DNA of 64,000 nt, taken from Kordia sp039026955 (lineage in GTDB: Bacteria > Bacteroidota > Bacteroidia > Flavobacteriales > Flavobacteriaceae). Location: NCBI GenBank assembly GCA_039026955.1, contig JBCCLH010000019.1:1-64000 (forward strand). Direction: 5' to 3'. Below, piece after piece: positions 8,235 to 16,794 of this stretch. How positions within the stretch are numbered: position 1 is the first letter of the stretch; the number at the start of each line of letters is the position of its first letter. The notes under the pieces are model-generated. The model was not told the DNA's origin. It saw nothing but the letters and a program-made list of their open reading frames with translations, and did not search any database. A program made the position numbers and the translations under genes.

Positions 8235-8998
8235 TAATTCCAACGATTTTTGTTAAACTGTGTTTTATTAAAATACCACATCAATATAAAGCCAAACAGC
8301 GCGCCCCCTAAATGGGCAAAGTGCGCAATATTTCCAGTACCGAATACACTAATTCCACCTGAAATTCCACCTATGAAATCCAGCAATAGGATGCCTGGAA
8401 TAAAGTATTTGGCTTTGATCGGAATTGGCAAGAATAGCAGCATCAATTCGGTGTTCGGATACATCATTCCAAAAGCTACCAGTATTCCATAAATAGCTCC
8501 AGAAGCTCCAACAGCAGGACCAAAAAATGTGCTCATCATATCTGTTAATTGCTCATTAGAGAGAAAATTTCCCCAACCTTCATTGTACATGCCTCTATTT
8601 AAAGTTTCTATGATATCCGACTGATTGATTCCAGCTTCTACCAGCACATTTAGCGAGCTTTGAAATTGAAAATAATTCACCAAGGTATATACCAAACCGG
8701 CGCCAATTCCACAAATCATGTAAAAACTGAGGAATTTGACTCTTCCCCAGCGTGCTTCCAACGCAGAGCCAAACATCCACAACGCCAACATGTTGAACAA
8801 AAGGTGCGTGACACTTGCCATAGAATGCATAAACATGCTGGTAATCGGTTGCCAAAATTCGAACGCATTGTTTAAGGGAAAATACAATGCCAAGATCGCG
8901 CTTAGGTCAATGCCGCGTTCGCCCAATATAAATGTGGCAAACCACAAAATGACATTGATGATGATTAAATGCTTGACGGTATCAGTGATGCGCATCAT
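8234..8998 (-). CDS. Rhomboid intramembrane serine protease
   Basis: 254 residues, polytopic. The catalytic dyad is visible as Ser166 in GASGAIYG and His229 in HFAHLGGA, with the HLLFNMLALW helix near 65-74. It lacks the C-terminal tail of the neighbouring rhomboid. Two adjacent Met codons could start it; the first is used here. It begins 3 bases after mutL and overlaps the next rhomboid by one base, so the four genes mutL-rhomboid-rhomboid-EEP are probably one transcript. Confidence 0.93.
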   Translation of the reverse strand: MMRITDTVKHLIIINVILWFATFILGERGIDLSAILALYFPLNNAFEFWQPITSMFMHSMASVTHLLFNMLALWMFGSALEARWGRVKFLSFYMICGIGAGLVYTLVNYFQFQSSLNVLVEAGINQSDIIETLNRGMYNEGWGNFLSNEQLTDMMSTFFGPAVGASGAIYGILVAFGMMYPNTELMLLFLPIPIKAKYFIPGILLLDFIGGISGGISVFGTGNIAHFAHLGGALFGFILMWYFNKTQFNKNRWN

Positions 8999-9001
8999 AA
9001 T

Positions 9002-10864
9002 CTATATAAATTTTTTATCTAAATCATCTACGCTTAAGGTGATGAATATGGTTCTTTGAAAAGGTGAAACGCTTGGTTCTTTGCAAGCGAATAAGTTGTT
9101 TACCAAAGCTTCTTGCTCTTCGGTTTCTAGTTTTTTTCCAGTGCGAATTGCCATGCTTTTGGCTAAAGATTTCACTAAGACATCCGTTTGACTAAAACCT
9201 GTGTCTGGAATTTCTCCCTGAAAATCGTTCAGCATTTGTTCGATGATGATTTGCAATTCACTTTCGGAAATGTTTGACGGAATCCCAGACAATTCAATCG
9301 AATCTTCTGAAATAGCACTAAACATAAAGCCAATATTTTCTAGACTTTCTTTTACTTCTTTTAAAAGTGCAATTTCACTCGTAGAAAACGAAAACGTCAC
9401 AGGAAATAACAATTGCTGACTTACGGCATCACTTACGGTAATATTTCGCAATAATTGCTCATACAACACACGTTGATGCGCACGATGTTGATCAATAATC
9501 ACAATTCCCGATTTGATGGAACTCACAATATATTTTCGGTGCAGTTGATAGGTCAGCGTTTCTTTCGGTTCTTCATTCATAAACAAAGAACTCGTTACGG
9601 CTTCTGATTCAAATTCTATATTTGCTGATGAAAATTGGTTCGAATTTGATTTCGATTCCAAGCCAACATACAAACTTTCCCAACCTTCTGTGGATTCTTT
9701 CTTAAAGTTTGCATATCGTGGTGCCGCGCTCGTTGTTTTTTGAGTTTTTACCTCATTCGCAAACGGATTGAAACTACGATCCACTTGAATATTCGGAACT
9801 GCTGCTTGCTTGTCTTTATAATTGTATGGCGTGTCTAAATTCGCATCGCGTTCAAAATCGAGTACAGGCGCAATATTAAACTGTCCCAAACTGTGTTTTA
9901 CTGTCGCACGAAGCATCGCATAGAGTGAATGTTCGTCGTCAAATTTAATTTCGGTTTTTGTGGGATGAATGTTGATATCAATCGTTTCAGGATTGACTTC
10001 GAGATAGATAAAATAACTCGGCTGCATCTTTTCTTTCAGTAATCCTTCAAACGCTGCCGTAATGGCGTGATGCAAATACGGACTCTTGATGAATCGGTTG
10101 TTGACAAAGAAAAATTGTTCGTTTCTGCTTTTCTTCGCGAATTCAGGCTTGCCCACAAATCCGCCAATTTTTACAATGTCGGTATCTTCTTCAATCGGCA
10201 CGAGCTTTTCATTGGTTTTTCCACCCAAAATATTCACAATACGCTGACGGTAATTGCTTTTTGGCAGATTGAACAATTCGTTGCTATTGTGATACAGCAC
10301 AAACTTAATATCCGCATGCGCTAATGCCACACGTTGAAATTCGTCAATAATATGGCGCAATTCCACCGCATCTGACTTTAAAAAGTTACGTCGAGCTGGA
10401 ATATTATAAAATAGATTTTTTACCGCGATCGAGGTGCCTGTCGGCGTAGAAATCACTTCTTGTCGGATGAGTTTGCTACCTTCAATTTTAATGCGTGTCC
10501 CAAGTTCGGTGTCTTCTTTCTTCGTTTGCAATTCCACATGCGAAATTGCTGCAATTGAAGCCAATGCTTCTCCGCGAAACCCTTTAGTATGTAAATTGAA
10601 TAAATCTTCGGCTGCTTGAATTTTAGAAGTAGCATGACGCTCAAAGGAAAGTCGCGCATCCGTTTCGCTCATTCCAAATCCGTTGTCAATGACGTGTATC
10701 AGTGTTTTCCCTGCTTCCTTAACAATAAGCTTGATTTCCGTAGCTTTTGCATCAATTGCATTTTCAAGTAACTCTTTTACCACTGATGCAGGTCGCTGCA
10801 CAACTTCTCCTGCTGCAATTTGGTTTGCAACATGATCGGGTAAAAGCCTTATTATGTCTGCCAT
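9002..10864 (-). CDS. mutL: DNA mismatch repair protein MutL
   Basis: 620-residue MutL. The GHKL ATPase motifs are at the N-terminus: VVKELLENAIDA (28-39), DNGFGM (60-65) and GFRGEAL (95-101). A variable linker precedes the C-terminal dimerisation domain. The C-terminal DQH motif reads DQHRAHQRVLYE, and the late CPHGRP-type motif is replaced by a CKEPSVSPFQR segment, so whether it has the nicking endonuclease of other non-methyl-directed systems is unclear. It couples MutS mismatch recognition to strand removal. Confidence 0.96.
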   Translation of the reverse strand: MADIIRLLPDHVANQIAAGEVVQRPASVVKELLENAIDAKATEIKLIVKEAGKTLIHVIDNGFGMSETDARLSFERHATSKIQAAEDLFNLHTKGFRGEALASIAAISHVELQTKKEDTELGTRIKIEGSKLIRQEVISTPTGTSIAVKNLFYNIPARRNFLKSDAVELRHIIDEFQRVALAHADIKFVLYHNSNELFNLPKSNYRQRIVNILGGKTNEKLVPIEEDTDIVKIGGFVGKPEFAKKSRNEQFFFVNNRFIKSPYLHHAITAAFEGLLKEKMQPSYFIYLEVNPETIDINIHPTKTEIKFDDEHSLYAMLRATVKHSLGQFNIAPVLDFERDANLDTPYNYKDKQAAVPNIQVDRSFNPFANEVKTQKTTSAAPRYANFKKESTEGWESLYVGLESKSNSNQFSSANIEFESEAVTSSLFMNEEPKETLTYQLHRKYIVSSIKSGIVIIDQHRAHQRVLYEQLLRNITVSDAVSQQLLFPVTFSFSTSEIALLKEVKESLENIGFMFSAISEDSIELSGIPSNISESELQIIIEQMLNDFQGEIPDTGFSQTDVLVKSLAKSMAIRTGKKLETEEQEALVNNLFACKEPSVSPFQRTIFITLSVDDLDKKFI

Positions 10865-10867
10865 GTA

Positions 10868-11173
10868 TTATCTTCCTCTAGTAAATATTGATAGGTCAAA
10901 GTCAATAAAATACAAGAAAATCAAGATGAGTACTGCGATGATGATTACCAAACGCGTAGAAACTTCACGATTTCCTCGATGTCTACTGGCTTGTCGTGCT
11001 TCTCTCCAATGTCCTCCAAAATCATTTGCATTCAAACCGTCTCTGTGTTTTACATATCTATTCTCAATATGATACACATTTCCAGTCTCTTTACCGTCGT
11101 AATAACGCGGTGTATAATTGAATCGTTTGTTCTTTCTTAGCTTAAAAAATTTTCTTCCGAGTGGCATAGGCAT
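10868..11173 (-). CDS. Conserved flavobacterial small membrane protein next to mutL
   Basis: 101 residues: a very basic, aromatic N-terminal part with FFKLRKNKRFNYTPRYYDG, a polar middle and a single membrane helix near 74-92, ending in Arg-Gly-Arg. The family is found between ribH and mutL in many flavobacteria and is sometimes annotated as a riboflavin synthase subunit only because of that neighbour. Nothing in this sequence supports such an enzyme. Three bases separate it from mutL. Here ribH is 30 kb away. Confidence 0.75.
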   Translation of the reverse strand: MPMPLGRKFFKLRKNKRFNYTPRYYDGKETGNVYHIENRYVKHRDGLNANDFGGHWREARQASRHRGNREVSTRLVIIIAVLILIFLYFIDFDLSIFTRGR

Positions 11174-11261
11174 AGAATTATATCAAAGTTACCGAAAAAC
11201 TAAACAAAAACCATTCCCAAACCTATAAAAATTGTTAAAATACTTGAGAATTTTCCATAAA

Positions 11262-11286
11262 AAAAGCTTCCGCTTTGGAAGCTTTT
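11262..11286. terminator. Perfect 10-bp terminator hairpin
   Basis: AAAAGCTTCC and GGAAGCTTTT with a 5-base loop, flanked by A and T runs. It lies downstream of purA on the minus strand and upstream of the mutL operon. Confidence 0.65.
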
Positions 11287-11316
11287 ATAGTGATTATGTT
11301 TTGTAATTATTTAGAG

Positions 11317-11413
11317 TGTCAAATCGAGCGCAGTCGAGATTCAATCGAAATTTTAACTTTTACAGTGTTCTCATGAGCTACGCTCGGTATCTACGATAAT
11401 GCTCGAACTGACA
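11317..11413. repeat. Palindromic intergenic repeat, family 1 copy A
   Basis: 97 bp bounded by TGTCAAATCGAGC and GCTCGAACTGACA, an imperfect 13-bp inverted repeat. The interior shares long identical blocks (GAGATTCAATCGAAATT, CGGTATCTACGATAATG) with the copy at 20327-20445. Non-coding. Similar CGAGATT-type sequences are widespread between flavobacterial genes as far as I recall. Confidence 0.8.
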
Positions 11414-11448
11414 AATAGTAAGTTCTGACTGAATACTATTCTAGAATA

Positions 11449-12720
11449 TCATCTGTGTATGGTTTGTGTTCTGTCTGGACCTACCGACACAATTTTGATT
11501 GGAATATCTAGCTCTTTTTCCAAGAAGTCAATATACTCATTGAGTTCTTTTGGAAATTGAGACGTATCTGTCATTTGGGTTAAATCCTCTTTCCAACCGT
11601 TGAATTCGGTATAAATTGGGTCTACATTTTCTGCTTCAATATTGTACGGAAGATGCGAAATGGTTTCGCCTTTGTATTTGTATGCCGTACATACGTTTAA
11701 GGTTTTGAATCCTGAAAGTACATCGCCTTTCATCATCATCAATTGTGTGACACCGTTGACTTGACACGCATATTTCAACGCAACCAAATCTAACCAACCA
11801 CAACGTCTTGGACGTCCTGTAACGGCTCCAAATTCGTGACCAATTCGCGCCATTTCTGAACCAACTTCGTCAAATAATTCCGTTGGAAAAGGTCCAGAAC
11901 CTACACGTGTGGTATACGCTTTAAAAATTCCGAAGACATCTTTTACTTTGTTTGGTGCAACTCCTAATCCTGTACACGCTCCTGCGGCTGTAGTATTGGA
12001 TGAGGTGACAAACGGATAAGTTCCAAAATCAATATCTAATAACGAACCTTGTGCACCTTCTGCTAAAATGGTTTTGCCATTTTTTTGCGCTTGGTGTAAA
12101 TATTCTTCGCTGTCAATAAATTGCAATGTTTTTAAGACTTCTACTGCTTCAAAGAATTCTTCTTCCAATTCTTGTAAATCGTACTGCACATCTACGTTAT
12201 AGAAGTTGATCATTGCTTCGTGCTTGTTGGTTAGTGCACGATATTTCTTTTTCCAATTGTCCAATTCTAAATCGCCAACACGAATTCCATTCCTACCAGT
12301 TTTGTCCATATATGTTGGTCCAATTCCTTTGAGTGTAGAGCCAATTTTTGCTTTTCCTTTGGATGCTTCCGAAGCGGCATCTAGCAAGCGGTGTGTTGGT
12401 AGGATTAAGTGTGCTTTTCTAGAAATGATCAGTTTTTCCTGAATGTTGATGTTGAACTTTGCCAAACCATCCAATTCTTTCTTAAAAACCACAGGATCAA
12501 TTACGACGCCATTTCCAATCACGTTGATTGCTGTTTCGTGAAAAATTCCTGAGGGAATGGTACGTAATACATGTTTGATTCCGTCAAATTCTAAAGTATG
12601 TCCTGCATTGGGACCACCTTGAAAACGGGCAATAATATCGTAGTTTGCGGTAAGTACGTCCACAATTTTTCCTTTGCCTTCGTCTCCCCATTGAAGTCCG
12701 AGTAGTAAATCTACTGCCAT
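11449..12720 (-). CDS. purA: Adenylosuccinate synthase
   Basis: GTP-dependent ligase joining IMP and aspartate, the first committed AMP step. The 423-residue protein starts with the switch loop WGDEGKGK (11-18), then GPNAGHT (36-42). KIGSTLKGIGPTYMDK lies in the middle, followed by the TTRVGSGPFPTEL and GRPRRCGWLDL segments and a C-terminal VGPDRTQTI. Length is normal. It starts 30 bases downstream of fur on the same strand, so the two may be co-transcribed. Confidence 0.97.
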   Translation of the reverse strand: MAVDLLLGLQWGDEGKGKIVDVLTANYDIIARFQGGPNAGHTLEFDGIKHVLRTIPSGIFHETAINVIGNGVVIDPVVFKKELDGLAKFNINIQEKLIISRKAHLILPTHRLLDAASEASKGKAKIGSTLKGIGPTYMDKTGRNGIRVGDLELDNWKKKYRALTNKHEAMINFYNVDVQYDLQELEEEFFEAVEVLKTLQFIDSEEYLHQAQKNGKTILAEGAQGSLLDIDFGTYPFVTSSNTTAAGACTGLGVAPNKVKDVFGIFKAYTTRVGSGPFPTELFDEVGSEMARIGHEFGAVTGRPRRCGWLDLVALKYACQVNGVTQLMMMKGDVLSGFKTLNVCTAYKYKGETISHLPYNIEAENVDPIYTEFNGWKEDLTQMTDTSQFPKELNEYIDFLEKELDIPIKIVSVGPDRTQTIHR

Positions 12721-12750
12721 TATATTTATTTGATTAGTGTGTTGTTGTGT

Positions 12751-13203
12751 CTAGTTTTTCTCCTTCTTTGTTGCGTAGAAATATAGTGAGTGATTGTGAA
12801 TTTCGATATCAAAAATTTCCTCAATGGTTTTTTTGATAATTTGAATTCTCGGATCGCAGAATTCCATCACTTCGCCAGAATCTGTAAGGATTACATGATC
12901 GTGCTGCTTGTCAAAATACGACTTTTCATAATGCGCCTGATTTTGACCAAATTGATGCTTGCGCACCAGATTGCTATCTAATAAAAGTTCAATCGTATTG
13001 TACAGCGTTGCTCTACTCACACGATAGTTTTTATTTTTCATTTTGATATATAACGATTCTATGTCGAAGTGTTCTTCACTGTCGTAAATTTCTTGTAGAA
13101 TCGCAAAGCGCTCAGGAGTTTTTCGATGTCCATTGTCTTCTAAAAACTTTGTGAAAACATTCTTAACAATATCCTGATTATTTTCCTCGGTGTTTTGTTG
13201 CAT
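12751..13203 (-). CDS. fur: Fur-family transcriptional regulator
   Basis: 150-residue winged-helix repressor. The DNA-binding half has RKTPERFAILQEIY (27-40) and SRATLYNTIELLL (63-75). The metal-sensing half contains HDH (101-103) and AHYE near 90-93. The usual structural-zinc CxxC after HDH is missing (LTDSGEVMEFCDPR has a single Cys). It therefore belongs to the CxxC-less branch common in flavobacteria, and whether it senses iron, zinc or peroxide cannot be told from sequence. It is followed by purA and preceded, across a gap with a peptide gene, by relA/spoT. Confidence 0.88.
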   Translation of the reverse strand: MQQNTEENNQDIVKNVFTKFLEDNGHRKTPERFAILQEIYDSEEHFDIESLYIKMKNKNYRVSRATLYNTIELLLDSNLVRKHQFGQNQAHYEKSYFDKQHDHVILTDSGEVMEFCDPRIQIIKKTIEEIFDIEIHNHSLYFYATKKEKN

Positions 13204-13324
13204 CTTAGCTGAAGATTAAAAAGCAAATTTACATTTATTTTTCAAATTTTCGAACATATTCACCTTGGGAATTTCAATACACGTGCTGAGAATGACCAAT
13301 TTTAGACTTTCTTAACATATTTTG

Positions 13325-13355
13325 TTTGTTTTTTCATTTTAATGACGTACTTTTA
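13325..13355 (+). promoter_or_regulatory. Candidate promoter of the 13473 precursor
   Basis: TTTG (13325-13328), a 19-base spacer, then TACTTTTA (13348-13355), one base off TAnnTTTG. The predicted 5' untranslated region is about 110 bases and begins near a 17-bp palindrome. Confidence 0.5.
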
Positions 13356-13364
13356 GTAAGTATG

Positions 13365-13381
13365 TTTCTGATAATCAGAAA
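13365..13381. promoter_or_regulatory. 17-bp perfect palindrome, possible operator
   Basis: TTTCTGATAATCAGAAA reads the same on both strands around a central base. It sits about 10 bases after the candidate -7 box, close to the expected transcription start, where a repressor could block initiation. Confidence 0.45.
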
Positions 13382-13472
13382 TGTGTATTCTCCTAAATCA
13401 TATATAGAAAACTATTGTATGATTCGCAATTATACGGTGTACAATCAGTATCAATTACTAAAGTTTTACATT

Positions 13473-13736
13473 ATGAAAAAAAGAGAATTCAATTCCCGAC
13501 TGCACTTAGGAAAAAATATCATTTCTACATTACAAACTGATAATCTTCGTGGAGGAACAGATGGTATTGTGCAAGCCACAACGTATGTTATTATTAATAC
13601 AATTAAAATTACGATAGAACATTTCACAAAACCACGCGTATGTCCTGTAGAGACTAGTGAAGGTTGTCCTCCATCACATGATTGTGGAACCAATCCACCA
13701 AGTTGTGTGCGTACTGCATGCGATTTTAATTGTTAA
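13473..13736 (+). CDS. GG-leader cysteine-rich peptide precursor
   Basis: 87 residues from ATG 13473. A longer in-frame reading upstream was rejected because its added N-terminus looks non-coding and this ATG aligns with the other leaders. The leader starts MKKREFNSRLHLGKNIISTL and ends NLRGG (24-28). The core has a Thr/Ile-rich stretch (ATTYVIINTIKITIEHF) and then a Cys/Pro-rich tail with six Cys. The same two-part core is seen in the next gene. No modification enzyme is adjacent. Class I lanthipeptide-like by leader only. Confidence 0.75.
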   Translation: MKKREFNSRLHLGKNIISTLQTDNLRGGTDGIVQATTYVIINTIKITIEHFTKPRVCPVETSEGCPPSHDCGTNPPSCVRTACDFNC

Positions 13737-13888
13737 TCGTTGACTGCTTCGAAACCAGCATTGGTGGTACATTTTTATTGTTGATGAACTAGTGAATATT
13801 CCACAAGTAACTACCATTCCGCTGACTTGTGTGGAGATTTGTCAAACTTAGTTATAACGCATTCGTAAAAACTTAATACACATATATC

Positions 13889-14143
13889 ATGAAGAAAAAA
13901 GATTTAAAACAGAAACTTCAGTTACACAAAAAGACCATTTCAAATTTGGATACTTCTATGTTGAAAGGAGGAACCGATCCAACGACTGTTATTATTTCCG
14001 TGGAAACGATTGAACTAACAATTGATTTAACGATTGAAACTATTAAAACGAGAAAAACCAACAGAACTGCACATGATGCATGCACCATTATTGCTACCTG
14101 TTATTGCTCACTGACTTGCCCTGAAAAGTGCAATCAGTGCTAA
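13889..14143 (+). CDS. GG-leader peptide precursor with Thr-Ile repeat core
   Basis: 84 residues. The leader is MKKKDLKQKLQLHKKTISNL, the closest match in the window to the class I lanthipeptide leader of Bacteroidota, ending MLKGG (24-28). The core alternates Thr with Ile/Leu/Glu (ETIELTIDLTIETIKT), then six Cys in the last 22 residues (ACTIIATCYCSLTC...CNQC). It is followed by a strong terminator, so it is the end of a transcript. The paralogous gene lies 150 bases upstream in the same direction. Confidence 0.78.
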   Translation: MKKKDLKQKLQLHKKTISNLDTSMLKGGTDPTTVIISVETIELTIDLTIETIKTRKTNRTAHDACTIIATCYCSLTCPEKCNQC

Positions 14144-14161
14144 GAATTTAGTTATTGTAAG

Positions 14162-14205
14162 AAAAGCTGTCTACACAAATCCGAATGTGTTTGACAGCTT
14201 TTTTT
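14162..14205 (+). terminator. Rho-independent terminator after the Thr-Ile precursor
   Basis: AAAAGCTGTC (14162-14171) pairs with GACAGCTTTT (14193-14202), followed by a T run. It also sits at the 3' end of relA/spoT on the opposite strand. Confidence 0.75.
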
Positions 14206-14226
14206 ATATAAAATTTTCTGTAAACC

Positions 14227-16440
14227 TTACGCACGCGTCACCTTCTCAATACCGTTTATTTTCTTCAGATTGGTGATCAAACGTTTTAAAATCGTGTTGT
14301 TTTTTACAATCACCATGATGCGTCCTGTAAAAATACCGTCATTCGTTTCAAAACTGATGTTTCTAATATTTACGTGCATGTTGTTGGAAATAATCTTTGT
14401 TACTTCATTCACCAATCCCATGTTATCAATTCCCGTCAATTCTAGCAATGCGGTAAATTCTTCCTGCGAAGAATCAATCCATTTTGCGGTCATAATGCGA
14501 TAGGCATAATTTGCTTGTAAACTCACGGCATTTGGGCAATCTTTTTTGTGAACTTTGATACCTTCATTCACAGTGACAAAACCAAAAACAGGATCGCCAG
14601 GAATCGGATTGCAACAATTGGCTAACTTATAATTCAGTTTTTCTTCCTCTTTTCCAAACACCAATACGTCATAGCGATTGGACACTTCTGGCTGGTTGAT
14701 TTCTTCGTTTGGCGTAGAAGGTGCACGTCGAATTTTATTCTTGAAGAATTTGAAAATACTCGTGCTGCGTTGTGTCGCAAATTCTTTTAATTTCTGATTG
14801 TCAATCGTTCCAATACCGACACGATAAAATAAGTCTAAACTCGTTTTCAGTTTAAAGTGACTCACCATTTCGTTGATTGCTTTCTCGTCCAGCGTGATTT
14901 TTAACTGCTTTAACTTTCGGCGGAGAATTTCTTTTCCTTCTTCTGCAATTTCTTTCTTTTCTTCACGTAACGAAGATTTGATACGCGAACGCGCTCTAGA
15001 AGTCGTGGCATAATCCAACCAGTTGGCATTCGGTTTTGATTTGTCAGACGTAATAATTTCTACCTGATCACCACTTTTCAATTCGTGACTTAGCGGAACT
15101 AATTTTCCATTGACTTTGGCGCCTCGCGTGTGATATCCGACTTGCGTGTGAATGCTGAAGGCAAAATCGAGCGGCGTAGCACCTTTTGGCAAGGATTTTA
15201 AATCGCCCGTAGGTGTAAATACGAAAATTTCTTTCGCATACAAATTCAGCTTGAATTCCTCTACAAAATCAACCGCATTCGCAGTTTGATTTTCGAGTGC
15301 TTCTTGCAATTTATTCAACCAAGGTTCAAGTCCTTGTTCTTTTTGTTCACCTTGTTTGTATTTAAAATGTGCTGCATATCCTTTTTCTGCAATTTCATGC
15401 ATGCGATGCGAACGAATTTGTACTTCTACCCAACGTCCTTCTGGTCCCATCACGGTAATGTGCAACGCTTCGTATCCAGTTGATTTTGGGGAAGAAATCC
15501 AATCGCGCAAACGCACAGGATTCGGTCTAAAGTGATCTGTGACGATCGAATATATTTTCCACGCCAAGAACTTTTCATTCTCTAAATTCTCGGTTTCATA
15601 GATAATTCTAATGGCAAATTTATCGTAGACTTCATCAAATGTCACACCTTGTTTGACCATCTTTCTACGAATCGAAAAGATAGATTTAAAACGCCCTTTA
15701 ATGAGGTATTCAAAATCTTCTTTGTCTAACGAATTTTTAATGATCGAAGAGAAATTGTCAATATACGCTTGCTGTTCTTCTTTACTTTCTTCAATTTTAT
15801 TTTCAATGTCCTTAAACACTTCTGGTTCTGTATATTTTAATCCTAAATCTTCCAATTCAGTTTTAATATTATACAGGCCAATACGATGCGCGAGCGGCGC
15901 GTAAATGTATAAGGTTTCCGAAGCAATTTTGACCTGTTTGTGTGCAGGCATGGAGTCCATCGTCTGCATATTGTGCAAACGATCTGCAATTTTGATAATG
16001 ATCACACGAACATCATCATTGATCGTTAACAGCATTTTACGGAAGTTTTCCGCTTGTAACGAAACGTCTTTGTCTTTCTTAAGATGTGAAATTTTGGTGA
16101 GTCCGTCCACAATTTTAGCAACGGCAATTCCAAACTCTTGTTCAATATCTTCTAGCGTGTACTCGGTATCTTCAACCACATCGTGCAGTAGGGCAGAAGC
16201 AATAGAAGTTGCATCCATCCCAATTTCAGAAGCTACAATTTTAGCCACAGCGATTGGATGGAAAATATAAGCTTCTCCACTTTTTCTGCGTTGATCTTTG
16301 TGCGCATCTACGGCAACATCAAAGGCTTTACGGATAATTTTTTTGTCTCCCGAAGTTAGCTCTTGATAACTAATACGCAACAGTTCTTTGTACTGTTTGG
16401 CAATGGCTGCATTTTCTTTTTCAATCTCAATTTCCGTCAT
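14227..16440 (-). CDS. Bifunctional (p)ppGpp synthetase/hydrolase (RelA/SpoT family)
   Basis: Controls the stringent response. From ATG 16440 (MTEIEIEKEN) it has 737 residues; a start 36 bases upstream would add an unlikely hydrophobic tail. The HD hydrolase domain is intact, with FHPIAV (60-65) and His86-Asp87 in LLHDVVEDTE. The synthetase domain carries GRFKSIFSIRRKM and the TGYEALHITV segment. A TGS domain (VFTPTGDLKSLPKGATPLDF) and a C-terminal ACT domain follow. Both activities look possible. This is probably the main RSH protein of the cell. Confidence 0.95.
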   Translation of the reverse strand: MTEIEIEKENAAIAKQYKELLRISYQELTSGDKKIIRKAFDVAVDAHKDQRRKSGEAYIFHPIAVAKIVASEIGMDATSIASALLHDVVEDTEYTLEDIEQEFGIAVAKIVDGLTKISHLKKDKDVSLQAENFRKMLLTINDDVRVIIIKIADRLHNMQTMDSMPAHKQVKIASETLYIYAPLAHRIGLYNIKTELEDLGLKYTEPEVFKDIENKIEESKEEQQAYIDNFSSIIKNSLDKEDFEYLIKGRFKSIFSIRRKMVKQGVTFDEVYDKFAIRIIYETENLENEKFLAWKIYSIVTDHFRPNPVRLRDWISSPKSTGYEALHITVMGPEGRWVEVQIRSHRMHEIAEKGYAAHFKYKQGEQKEQGLEPWLNKLQEALENQTANAVDFVEEFKLNLYAKEIFVFTPTGDLKSLPKGATPLDFAFSIHTQVGYHTRGAKVNGKLVPLSHELKSGDQVEIITSDKSKPNANWLDYATTSRARSRIKSSLREEKKEIAEEGKEILRRKLKQLKITLDEKAINEMVSHFKLKTSLDLFYRVGIGTIDNQKLKEFATQRSTSIFKFFKNKIRRAPSTPNEEINQPEVSNRYDVLVFGKEEEKLNYKLANCCNPIPGDPVFGFVTVNEGIKVHKKDCPNAVSLQANYAYRIMTAKWIDSSQEEFTALLELTGIDNMGLVNEVTKIISNNMHVNIRNISFETNDGIFTGRIMVIVKNNTILKRLITNLKKINGIEKVTRA

Positions 16441-16611
16441 ATAATTAAAATTACTATAAAGAAATGTAACAAACAAGTCTGTTTGATGAATTTCAAAGAG
16501 AATCTTTTTTCGGACATACGTATTGGATTCCCGTAGCTATTGTAAGTGCTAATAGCGCATAGTTTTTGAGGATTTTCTGTAATTTCAGTAATTCACTAAA
16601 ATCACATAACC

Positions 16612-16794
16612 ATGAAAACAATTTTAAAGATTAAAGAGGTACAAATTTTAAGTAAAAATAAACAACGCGCTGTGCTCGGTGGTGGATTTGGTCCGTGTTC
16701 ACAACAATCGGATTGCGGTCCAGCAAATTGTTGGGTTTGTGTACCATTTACCTTTGGAGGCAGATGTTTACTGTTAAATAGTTGTCCTGATTAG
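16612..16794 (+). CDS. Short cysteine-rich GG peptide, bacteriocin-like
   Basis: 60 residues with a different leader from the lanthipeptide-like set: MKTILKIKEVQILSKNKQRA, ending LGGG (22-25). This resembles Bacteroidota bacteriocin-type double-glycine leaders. The core of about 35 residues has six Cys (GPCSQQSDCGPANCWVC, then GGRCLLLNSC), suggesting disulfides. The stop codon overlaps the stop of the convergent TrmH-family gene by two bases. No transporter is nearby. Confidence 0.65.
   Translation: MKTILKIKEVQILSKNKQRAVLGGGFGPCSQQSDCGPANCWVCVPFTFGGRCLLLNSCPD

Noticed and set aside
13326..13472. In-frame upstream extension of the 13473 precursor
   Set aside because: It covers the candidate promoter and palindrome, and the later ATG aligns with all other GG leaders.
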